Positions 21,862 to 32,753 of a stretch of 64,000 nucleotides of DNA are shown one piece after another. The DNA is from Amanita rubescens. Its lineage: Eukaryota > Basidiomycota > Agaricomycetes > Agaricales > Amanitaceae. The stretch spans positions 186,001-250,000 of the forward strand of contig WION01000005.1 in assembly GCA_015039365.1 (NCBI GenBank), read 5' to 3'. The position numbers and the translations under genes were made by a program. The notes under the pieces are model-generated. The model had not been told where the DNA came from. It ran no database searches and worked only from the letters and a program-made list of their open reading frames with translations. Every line of letters starts with the position of its first letter. Positions within the stretch are counted from its first letter, which is position 1.

Positions 21862-21934
21862 TCTAGTACCGGGCCGATAAAGCCGGATTGATAATTCGAT
21901 CTTACGAAGCGCCTTGTCGCGCCCTCTCAACGCC
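21862..21934. promoter_or_regulatory. short divergent promoter between exchanger and DDB1
   Basis: Only 73 bp separate the inferred ATGs of two divergent genes, so they must share a bidirectional control region or have promoters overlapping each other's leaders. A (GT)n/G-rich tract (21829-21850) lies just inside exon 1 of the exchanger. No clear TATA box. Confidence 0.45.
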
Positions 21935-24900
21935 ATGAAGGTTGTAACCACCTTTCATCAGCCTTCATCCGTTCTCTCCTCAGTCAAGTGTCGCCTGAGT
22001 GCAAGAGATACAGAAAATCTCGTCGTCGGAAAACTCAACAAGGTTATTGTCTACTCCATCCAACCACATGGCTTGCAGAAGGAGTGTTCAGCCGATGTCC
22101 GGGGAAAAGTCCTAACCATAAAGGCCATCCCAATTCCAGTACGTGTCGATCTTCGTCCCGAAGTAATATAGCTTACGTTGCTTAGAGGTCACACCGATCC
22201 AACCTCGTTTTGATGATAGCCCACCCTGACCCGGAGCTCATTTTCTTTACATACATTGACACAGCAGATGGGATTGGCGAGTTGGTGATAAAAAAGCAGC
22301 TACCTCTATATGAACGTGCACCGCGACCAGCGGAGTTCTTTAATGACGTGCTCGTGCATCCGTCTGGCCAACTCGCGGTAGCCAGCTGCTATACTGGCAA
22401 ACTCAAAGTTATCAGAATGAAGGCGGGAAATTACCAGGACGATTTTGATGTATCGTGCGTCATTTATACGATCACTGCGAACTATCAGGGGACTAATTTA
22501 CTTATAGCGTTCCTGAGCTTAACATATTCAGTATAGCTTTCCTCCCCACCTCAGTGCCCGAATATGCGGTGGCCATTCTTCACCTCGGTAATAAGAATCG
22601 TGTGCTACTGCATGCACGCGACATTCTTTTGGACAATCTCGAACTATCGGATCACCCATCCTTTCTGCTACACTCAACGGTTCTTACCGAGACGTGTTTC
22701 CCATCCCCCACAGATGTTGTACCGCGCCTAGTAACTGCTCCTCCTGCAGATAATCACGCAGGCGCGGATGACGACGTGTTTAGAGGGGGAGTCCTAGTTG
22801 TCGGAGGTAGAAAGTTGTTGTTATACGAACTTGCTGGGAAGGATGCCCAGGAGAAGCAAAGAATAAAGCGGAGAAAGCTAGAGGCAAGAAAGTCTAGCTC
22901 AGATGCGAATGAAGTTGCGAAATCGAGAGAAAAAGAGGCTGAAAGAGAAAACAGGAAACGTAAGCCGAAAGCAAGCATTGAATGGCCATGGAGTGAAGTC
23001 GCAGCGTATGTGAATGCTTATTCTATGCAGACTTGATAGCCTTACACTTCATCAGGTGTTGCTCCATCGATCAGGAATCATTGCGCTTCCTAATCGGGGA
23101 TGTGTACGGAAGACTGTCGATGCTGTCTCTCGAGAATATCAACGAAACAGGCCTGGTCCTTGTTCCTTTGGGAGAGGTGAGGATGTTTGCATCGACGTCA
23201 ACCCATTCTGACTCTTCTTCTAGACGTCGCCAGCAACAACTTTGACGTACCTCACTTCACAGGTCATATACGTCGGTTCCCATCTGGGCGACTCACAAGT
23301 CATAGAAATTTCACCAACGCCTGTATCCTCCGCCAAAACTCGTACACTTCCTATCCCTCGTGAAATAGAGACCGTCGATCCAAGCACTCTCATATCTTTC
23401 AAGGGTAAAGGCAAAGCAAAATGTGACAATAACGATGATTTTGCCATGGACGTAGACAATGAATCAGATATCACCAAGCGTGGACACATATTGGAGATGC
23501 AGGGCTCATATCTGTCCGTTCTGGATACTCAGAAGAACATTGCACCAATCATGGATGCTGTTCTGGTCGACATTGATGGCTCGGGCCAAGTTCGTTCTCT
23601 CTCCAGATTCTCAATCATTGCAGTTGATAATTTACGCATAGCGGCAAATCATGACGTGTTCTGGGGCTAGAAACACCGGGTCATTAAATATAGTCAGACA
23701 TGGCGCGGATTTCGAGGAGCTGGCGTACATTCCGGGATTATCGAACATTACTAGTGTGTGGGCGATCAAAACGAGGCTTCAAGATGCGTGAGTCGAACTG
23801 TGTAACCCGTTCAAGGCCACATCCTAACTTCCGAGACAGCCAACACAGTCATATACTAGTGTCTACTCTACAAAACACTTCACTATTCAAAATACGCGGA
23901 GTCGATGGGGTACCGAGTCTGTCATACATCGAAGGGGACGCATTATCTGGTTTACGCGTAGATACACCAACGTTGGCATTTGCAAACGTTGCTCGGCGCG
24001 TAAAAGTGGGTAATTCCCCTGCAACATATGAGAACTCGTCTCTGGCTGTACAAGTTACGGCTCGCGGCGTGTTTCTATTAGAGATGGATCCTGTAATGGG
24101 ATCGTATGTTGAAGTGAATAGGTGGATACCTGAAGGGCAAGGGATCTTTGGAGAGAGACAGCGCGACATTGTAGTGGCCAGCGTCAATCCGAGCCAAGTA
24201 ACCGTCGCATTGCATGGAGGAAAACTTGTGGTGTTATCGATTACGGAAAAGAATGAACTACGGCTCATATCGTGAGTATCAAGAATATGCTTTGGACTCA
24301 CTCTTGTTCTGACATTTGGGATAGTCACCTAGATGAATTGCCAGAGATATCTGCCGTATCCTGTACACCGCTAGATTCTCGCTACTTCACCAACTTTTTG
24401 GCTGTATCCTACTGGGGCAAAAACACAGTGGAAATCTTTACAGTAGCAAAAGGGAACTTAACTTCCGTTTGCAAGACACAACCACTACTTTCCCTCGTTC
24501 GGTCGTTGCTCTTGTATAACTTTGGATCAGACACCAATTCGAAAGGCGATGCCTATTTCCCATATTTACTCGTTGGTCTTAGTGATGGCTCCCTAGTAAC
24601 GTTTGTTTGGAAGGACAAGGACTTAAAAGAGAAAAAATTAGTGTCGCTAGGCCACGCTCCAATTTCCCTGGCTCCCTGCATAGTTGACGGTAAGCGGACT
24701 GTATTGGCTGCAGGAAACAGAGCAACATTGGTTTCCTTCGATAAGAAACGCCTTCAGTTTTCTCCCGTCTCATTGAAGGTTAGCAGTGGCTGCTGGCGTA
24801 CGACCTCTTTAATTGAACAATGTTCTCAGGACACAATGGCGGTGGCTCCCCTTAACATCCGATTTTCCGGGTCTGCACTTGCACTGGCCACGCCAACCAG

Positions 24901-26483
24901 CGTATCTATCGGGAGAGTGAGCAATCTGGACAAGTTGCACATCCGAACGGTAAGTCTAGGAACTACTCGGTCCAGACTTACTGACGTGGGTGTTCACACA
25001 AAGATACCGTTGGGTTTGGATTGTCCTCGTCGAATCGTCTACGAACCTTCTACGAGGGCTTTTGGTGTTGCATGCACTCAGACCACGCCATGTAGGATCG
25101 GTGAGGCCGAAGCAACGCGCAGCTCATTCATGCTTCTCGATGATGCCAACTTTTCACGTAAGTTTTGATCATCTCTTGACCTATGTTGATTAATCCGTAT
25201 ACGCTGAAAGAGATGTCCCGTTTCTGGTGTGACGAGGACGAGGAAATCACAAGCATCACCGTATTCAATCTCAACGAGGGCAAGAAAATACCTTTGTTTT
25301 GTGTCGGCACCTACCGCTACAACGCTGAAGAAGTTGAACCTGCCAACGGAAGAATTCTGGTTTTCGCCGTTGTTGTCGGCTGAATCAGCTACCAAAGCAG
25401 GCTGGCTATCAACTCTCTCTCGTGGCGTCGACTGCTACCAAAGGATGTGTCTATGCATTGGTTGCAGTGGGCGACTGCATAGTGGCGGCAGTCAACTCGT
25501 CGGTAAGTGGGTTCCCTGTGTACCTGGCTCATTTGTTGAGTACTTGCATTTCCAGCTGGAGCTATACCAGCTTGGCACGTCCGACGAAGATACATCCGTC
25601 AAGTCTTACAGACTGGATCATTTCTCGTCCTGGAATCATAACTACTTGGTAGTTCACCTCGCAACTTTCGATAACTATGTCCTTGTCGGAGATCAAATTA
25701 GCTCGATATCGCTGGTCAAAGTCGCTGACAAGCAACTGCAAAGTGTGGCGAGAGATTATGGTCCTCTATGGCCTGTGGCTGTAGATGCGTCGAGTGAAAC
25801 TGACATCATTGCAGCGAACGTAAGATTGATTGACCACCATATCACGTTGTCAGGAATAACCCACTTGTTCAGGACGCGCTCAACCTATACACATTTTCCC
25901 TCAGTCGTCAGCCAACCCGTACGATGTTGGAGCGGACTGGCAACTGGCACCTTGGTGACTATGTCACGAAATTCATACGGGGTATTGTTTCAATCTATTT
26001 CATGTCTCATCTGTATGAACTCACATCGCTGTTTCCAGGTTCCTTGTCGCAGGACGTAGAGGAAAAAACACAGTTCGTCGCAAACGAGTTGTTCTTCACG
26101 TCTTCCGGGCGTATTGGCGTTTTGCTGGACATAACGGATTCTAAGTTGCCGATGCAGTTGACAGCTCTAGAGCGGAATATGGCCTATGCCGTGGAGGGTA
26201 TTGGTGGAGAAAGCCATACAAGGTGAAACATTCACGCTTCTGTTACGCAGAGAGACTAACAAAAGCTAGATATCGAGCGCCAAAGAGCACACGGGGTCGC
26301 ACCGATGCCGACATGGCAGCTACGGGCTTCCTTGATGGTGATTTCATAGAGCAATTTTTGAGCCTTGTAGGCTCCAAAGAAATGGTAGAGAAGATCATGG
26401 CAGGGACGAGTGATCCTGAAAAACTTAGTGTTAAAGTCGAGGATCTGCAGAAAGTGGTTGAGAGCCTACAAAGCATGCATTGA
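21935..26483 (+). CDS. ddb1: DDB1-like protein (CUL4 E3 ligase adaptor, MMS1/CPSF-A family)
   Basis: About a dozen exons encode a beta-propeller protein of roughly 1200 aa, starting MKVVTTFHQPSSVLSS. Landmarks: HPDPELIFFTYIDT, SDHPSFLLHSTVLTETCFPS, a Lys/Arg-rich insert (KRRKLEARKSSSDANEVAK), LRFLIGDVYGRLSMLSLENI, IVTCSGARNTGSLNIVRHGA (here QIMTCSGARNTGS), GLSNITSVWAIK, PYLLVGLSDGSL, TTKGCVYAL-type block (TATKGCVYALVAV), DNYVLVGDQISSISLVK and the C-terminal GFLDGDFIEQFLSL. DDB1 links CUL4 to WD40 substrate receptors in DNA repair and replication control. All junctions are in phase except near 25366-25401, where joining ANGRIL to AGYQLSLVAST requires a very short intron (29-41 nt) past a TGA. 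Ends at TGA 26481-26483. Confidence 0.88.
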
Positions 26484-26693
26484 TAATAATAAAAAGAGAA
26501 ATAATCACAACATCTGGTACTGGAAATGTATGTTACATATGTATATCTACACGGCATCCTTCAGAGCAACGGAATAAGATGAAGTGGATGGATTCGAAAC
26601 TGCTAGTGAGGCGGAGCCAAGACTTGTTATGGTTAGCATTTAAATAGCAAAAAAAAAACAGCACGAAATAGCAGCAGAAGAATGGATAGCGGC

Positions 26694-29600
26694 TCACCAC
26701 CATGAAGTAATGTACCACTTCATGGATTCCCAAAATGTGAGTGAAATGATATGACCGCCTTCAGGTAACAGCTCGCCGTGACCCTGATCATCATCGATAG
26801 CAGACGGAGGGGCGAAGTAAAAACCAGCAACAAGGACAATGTAGCTAAAGCCAACGTCAGCTGTATGAAGCATGATGATTTTGTTCTACTTGCCTCAGAA
26901 TAAGTATGCTGCCTCGGTGATAATTACTCCTGGCCTCGATATATGTGTAGGTCATCAAAAACATGGACAGGACCAAGGCAATAACGTCCCATCTTGGTAA
27001 AATTAGTCTGGGAAGAGGGAACTGAGTATTAATGACTGAATGTTCAAAGACTATATCTTACGTGAATGTCTTTGCTACTACGCCCATATGTTCTGGGTCA
27101 TACCAAGCCGAGAAGGCGACCATAGCAGGTATTTGTAGCAGGCAGACTTGAAGTGCGTATGCAGAGCCAATTTCCATACTTTCGTGATATCTCAACAATC
27201 CGACCTTGAATTACATTGATGACAACTTACCTGAGCGCGATATTCCCATTCAAGGCAAAGGACATTGCATTCATGAATTCGGTAGTATTGGGGACCAGAG
27301 CAAACAGGGTAACGCCAAGGAACTTCTCATCGATGCCTGAATCCTGCAAGACGACGTCCACCACATAAATGAGCAGTTCTAGAAAAGGTCATGTATCAGC
27401 TATTCGACTGACGAACCCAGTAACCGACGCACCAGCAATGAACGCATATAATGCCGTACAAATAAGCAATACACTATAACTCATAGTGCGACTCCATGAC
27501 GGAGCGGCATGCCCGTGTGCCGCGGAGGGGTCTAGGTCAGCTGCTACACTCATACTTCTTGGTCTAGGATGGTATTGGGCTTCTTGGTGCTTGAGCGCAC
27601 TTACTGTCGCTGCTGTAATGACTCGCTGTAATTCCTCCTGCGTCAACGTGGAACTAAGTTGTATATTCTGTAAACCTGTTTGTTTCACAGCTTGGTCGAC
27701 ACTGTCCATGATTGGAGATGTTACTGATGGATGCAAGGAGCGGCGGTTCATCACGGGCGAGGGAGGTCCAGCTCTAATTGTTCCTGCGCGAGAGCGTGGG
27801 GGGGAATGAGAGTAATCTCCCCCCTCCGCGTTTCCCGGAGCGCTGGGCCTGCGATTGGAGGAGGAAGTACCGCGGGGCTGTTGAGGAGCGTTTGGCTTTT
27901 GGTAAACAGAGGTCCTGCCATGTATGGGCAATTCAGATTGTTGAAGTAGCTGTTGAGGGTTCTGCCATATTTGCGACGCGTGGGTTCGTAGAGAGAACCA
28001 TAAGCCGATTAGGTACGACTAACGTGAGACTGAATAAGTCAACGGCAGAGTCACGTCTAAGGAGACTTACGAAGAGCAGAATTACGGCACAAAGATACAT
28101 TAAATTCTTCACAGTTGACTGATAAAACGGGTCCTCGACGGGATCAGGGTGCTTGTAATAGCAATGTTCACAGATCCAAGGAGACTTCTTGGGCCTATGA
28201 TCACTAGGACATTCCAAGCAAACCAGCTGGAACTATTGGATACGTGTCATAAGCGTATGTGATTGAAATATTTGACATCATGCTCACGTTGCCGTACACC
28301 TGATAAAACAACGTTGGGGCCAAAGCACCAATAACGGCCATAATCAGCATCATGCTGGTTACACCCGCGCTTTTCGCATTGAATGTCTGTTCTTTGCGCC
28401 GAAGTGCCATGCTACACATACTCATGCCCGGCATTAAAAGCACGCCAGCAAGTAAACTCCCAACGATCGAACCTTCCACAAGGTGTCCCTTGTTTCGCGT
28501 TAAAGCTATACCATATAAAATGATTTCAATTATAGAACCGAAAGTTGCATTAATGACAGCTCCCATCCCGATGGACGATTGCGCGGAGATGGACGCGACC
28601 GCCATGCCAATGAAGTACGACAAGGGAATGACGCTGAGCAAACTCAGCACGAAAATGAGACTCTCCGATGTCAAGAAAGCCAACACGGCTGGGACAGGTT
28701 TCCCCGCACGCCGCAAGTCTTCGGCTATTTGAATAAGAATCATGCCATCGAAGATGACGAAGAACACCACAGCGAGAAGGTTTACAAAGATGATGTTGAC
28801 TCCACCGACAGTATATTTGTAATACTGCCAACCTGCTGCGCGATACGTACAGAGAAGGACTGTCGAGGTTGGATGCAATGGAGCAACTTGGCCTTCCGAT
28901 AGACGGGGATGTTTGATAGAGAATTGAGGGCGGGGGAGAAGTTGAGGAGATACGCTTCCGGCATCGGTGGTCACTGCTGCGGGAACATGGTCTGCAACTA
29001 CGACCGCAGGTGGTGCGGCACAGAATCGAATATGGCTGGCCTTCTGGAACAAACATTTGATCAAAGCCCAGTTTAGCTTGGCCATCGGCACTGTCAAGAC
29101 CAGTCCCCAGCAAAGAATACAAACGAACAGCATCAAAGGCGCTATGATGCATACAAGGGCCAACCAGAAAGCGGCCTTGCCAAGGAAATCGGCCGAAGGT
29201 AATCGTTTCCCTCCAATGGTGGGTGATGAATCGCGGGAAGGGAATGGTGCCGTCGCGCCATAAGACTTGACAGGTCGCAGTAAATTGGTGCAATCGTCCC
29301 CAACGACGGCTACCGGTTCTCCAGGAACAGTGTTCGACACCCAGGAGATATTTTGGACGTGCTGCGGAGTAGCATCATCACCAGAAACAGAAGGTTCACC
29401 AGGCGCCGGTTGGGCACGAATTGTTCCCTCAGACGTTCCACTCCAGCGTCTAGGTTTGCGTACCGCCTTCTTCTTCGTCCACTTTTGGTTCTACATCTTC
29501 AAGATCGCTTTCTACATATTTTCCAAATGGCCACGCCAAGTACCAGCCCAAACCAAAGACTAATGAAGCATAGCGGTTACCTCCACATGGAATGATGTAC

Positions 29601-30274
29601 AGCACCGCGGAAATAGCGATGCACACAAGAGCCAACCACCACCCGAATACGAGGCCCCAGAAAATATTTCCAGGGAGTAGGTGACGCTCCGCCTGCGCGG
29701 AGGGGACCGAATGCAACTCTTCGTCTGCATATCTAGTTACAGAACGCGACTTTTTGTAAAGCGCGGGTTTCCAGATAGGTAAACCAAAAGGATGTTCCAC
29801 GTTGATGAGCGATTGGCGGTCCTTGACAGTAATAGCTTCTTCTTCTGCTTCATGTTCTTCTTCATCACCATCTTCGTTCTCCTCATCCTCTCCGTCGCTT
29901 TCTTCGAGTTCATCTTCGTCCTCCTCGACGGCAGCGATTTTGCCTCGTCTTTTGTAACGAATCCTTCCTGTATCATCTCCATTGTCGATGCTACCTTCCT
30001 CACTGAAGGCGCTGTTGTCCTCGCGGTGACCACGGGTCGTCGTATGAGAACTTCCGATACTAGCACTTCTCAGGATCCCGTCTGTTGGTGTGTGCAGGTG
30101 AACTTCTAATGAGTATCGGAGGTGGCATCTGACGCGGCATATTTTGGGGCGAAGCGAGAAGTGGGTTGGGAGATAGGATGGTAGGGAGATTCAGGACGAG
30201 AAAGCCTGACCAGCATTTCTGCGAGTGGGAGTAGTGGAAGACTGGCCACTGTCGTCGTCAGAAAAAGAGGCCAT
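26694..30274 (-). CDS. vnx1: Vnx1-like vacuolar cation/H+ exchanger (CAX family)
   Basis: Minus strand, many exons, about 1000 aa. The cytosolic N-terminus is acidic and disordered (from MASFSDDDSGQSSTTPT, ATG at 30274). Next come NIFWGLVFGWWLALVCIAIS and LGWYLAWPFGKYVESDLED, typical of yeast YNL321W/Vnx1. After a linker come TM segments, then the first exchange repeat SSIGMGAVINATFGSIIEII. A loop with two CxxC pairs follows (CLECPSDHRPKKSPWICEHC), then a long Ser/Pro loop. The second repeat is TLFALVPNTTEFMNAMSFAL. It ends YITSWW at 26694. Vnx1 exchanges Na+/K+ for H+ at the vacuole. Junction near 29420-29486 resolved as a 67-nt intron (LED|GTIRAQ). The N-terminal 69-nt intron (donor GTCCTG) is inferred only from an in-frame stop. 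Confidence 0.84.
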
Positions 30275-30423
30275 GGGCGTCGTTGGCGACGGCGAAAGGA
30301 AACGCTCGTCGTCGCTAGCAGAGGTACTAGGTTGCCCAAAAATGGAGATGATGTAAGAATACGGCAAATGCCGGGTATAATAAAAACTAATCTAATGATA
30401 AAGATAAAAAAAAACCACCGTCG

Positions 30424-32482
30424 TTACTTCCTGAGCAGCTTTTCGTGCAGCTGAGCGCCCTTTAGTCGTGCCCGCAGATATTCCAGCCGCGCCTCATAAC
30501 GCATCATAACCTCTTCTCTCCTCCGCAGTATCTCCTCCATCTCCTCCTCATCTCCATCAATAGCCATTCCCCGATCTTCGCCGCCCTCTGGTACGACACG
30601 CATCGGTGAGTGGTTAACACTCTTGGTCAAGCTAATATTGGAATTGTTTGCCACAACGTTCAAGCCTGAATGGCCAAGACTAGGCAAATTCACGCTCGAC
30701 GTCGAATTCTGCCGATGGAAAAGTGCGCCATGTCCCAAGGAAATGGGTGAACCTAGACTTTTCTTAGGCCTAACCTTCTTTGCCGAATATGCCGACCGGG
30801 CTATAGATGCGGATGTACGTCCAGATCGTCCAGATGTTCCTGACATGATGGATGAACCATCATTATCAACGTTCATACGATTAGATTGTCCATCAGGGAC
30901 CAGCGTCCAAGTAGACGCAGGACCATCGGGACCAATAACTGAGTTTCGACCCGTAGCTTTCTGCAACTTAGTGAGCGTCGTCAACTCCAAACCATTGAAT
31001 GCATCCATCATGCTCTTTGCTTCCGCTTCGATCATTAAGATTTCTTGCTTAATATCCTGAGACGTCTGCAATCGGTCGTCATCGTATAGACCACTGTAAC
31101 TCCCGAGTTGCTTGTTGTCTAGGCCCACGGCACGGAAGGAAGAAGGTGGGGTATTAAACCGTCTGATGCTTCCTGCTGTTGACCGCGTCGGCGTAAACGA
31201 CGTCACGCTTTCCATGTGCGCCCGATCAGAGCCTATATTCGTCTTGCGCGAAGTTATCGATATACTGTCTGTCGGAGCATGAGACGCTGAGGTATTGACT
31301 GACGAAACGCTCGACCTCCTGGCGAGTGTACGAGGAATACTTGATGTAGCCGATTTCTCTGACACAAAGCTAGATCCATCGCTTAGATCTTTACTCCCAG
31401 AGGCAGACCGTCTTCCCGTAGCACGTCGAAAGAGGCTAGCCACACCCGATGATAGTGAATTCCTTGATGGTGATCGGTGGAGCTCAACTTGGAAATTGTT
31501 GGAGAGTGGTCGTGATACGGCTGTACACGCGAGGTTCAGTATGCTGAACGTTCAACGATAATTCCAAACTCACATCGGCCACTTGCAGAAGGGGGAATCA
31601 TTATTCCGTGGTCTAGGTTTGGCGACGGGAACAACTGGGCTCTCTGTAGGCACCGTTGTCGTAGTTGCGAATCTTTCGAATAGATTCTGTCTCAGAAGCC
31701 GATATTCGTCGTCGCTACACCATTCGTCAGCCTCGTCAAGATAACCGAGCATAAGTCTATCTCAATACCTACTTGAGGAGGCCCTCCGAATTCGCCATCG
31801 CAAGCTCATTTAGTTTCTGCGCCAAGGTTACCCTATTTGAGCAAAGCTTAGATACTACGCGAATCGAGAAGTTAACGATAACATACGTAACTGAGTCCGC
31901 TGCTTTCCGTGGCGAGGGAGCTGGCGGGGATTTAATCGACGTACCACTCGCCTCGCCCTCTTTCTCCTTCTCTCTCTCCCGTTGCCGATTCGCAGGCGCA
32001 GGTGACTTTGGCGGTGGTGGAGGGAGCATATCAGGTGAACCGGGGTGTGGACGTTTAGCGTTTCTAGGTGGAGTGGCTGGTTCGATATCTCCGGTGATTC
32101 GCGGAGAACCACTGGGACCTGCAGTAGCCATACTTTGTTTAGGGTTCTTACTCCGTGCAAGCGGGCTTGACAGAGTGGGTGAATAGGGATGTGCGTTCGG
32201 CCCCGATAAAGTTTGTGACGCTGGTGAGTCTGTTGAAACATATGACGCGCTGGGGGTCTCGCGCCCTTTCCCCTTGCTCTTTCCGTACTAGATGCGAAAA
32301 GCGAGTAAGAAAAGAAAAAGGAGTTCACGTTGAACAACATGGTCTCTGCTGAGACGGTTGGAAATGGAATTGCTCACGAGTCGCGACCGGATAACCCGTA
32401 CAACCGCGTTTTCATTTCCTCCAGTACTTGTTGCATGGTTTTCAGGATTGTCTTCCGATTTTCTGGGAGAAAATAGTCCCAT
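30424..32482 (-). CDS. conserved fungal protein, disordered with C-terminal coiled coil
   Basis: Minus strand. Exon 1 starts at ATG 32482 (MGLFSPRKSEDNPENH) and ends NAVVRVIRSRL at a GTGAGC donor; the next exon begins YGKSKGKGRETPSASYVS in phase. Further on are a Pro-rich block, RQREREKEKEGEASG, then a conserved-looking helix LAQKLNELAMANSEGLL and DDEYRLLRQNLFERFA, PTESPVVPVAKPRPR, VASLFRRATGRRSASGS, a long Ser/Thr-rich stretch and a terminal coiled coil (EEEMEEILRRREEVMMRYEA). No named domain is visible. I expect homologues across Agaricomycetes from the RSRLYGK and DEYRLLRQNLFERF blocks, but function is unknown. Middle junctions (31440-31860) were not all fixed. Confidence 0.65.
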
Positions 32483-32753
32483 GCCTTCATAACGCACCAG
32501 TGGAGACTGCCAAAAAGTAAGGATTCGCCGCTTGCACTTGACTAGGTCACCGTTGCTTAAACAAAGGGCGGACTGGATTGACAAGGGGATAGGGGGCGTT
32601 TGACGGACAGAAAGAAAGCCGGAAGGAGAGGAGAGTTGAGCGAAAGGGCGTGAGTATTAACAAATGAGTAAATTTAGCTAAGTCGTGACGATTGATTTGT
32701 TGTTATCTCGTAACTCCTCAAAGCTATTCGGCTCCGCACAACGCGCAGGCCGT

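Noticed and set aside
30060..30130. Frameshift in the N-terminus of the Vnx1-like gene
   Set aside because: A 69-nt intron (donor GTCCTG, acceptor GTCAG) keeps one frame throughout, so no frameshift is needed.
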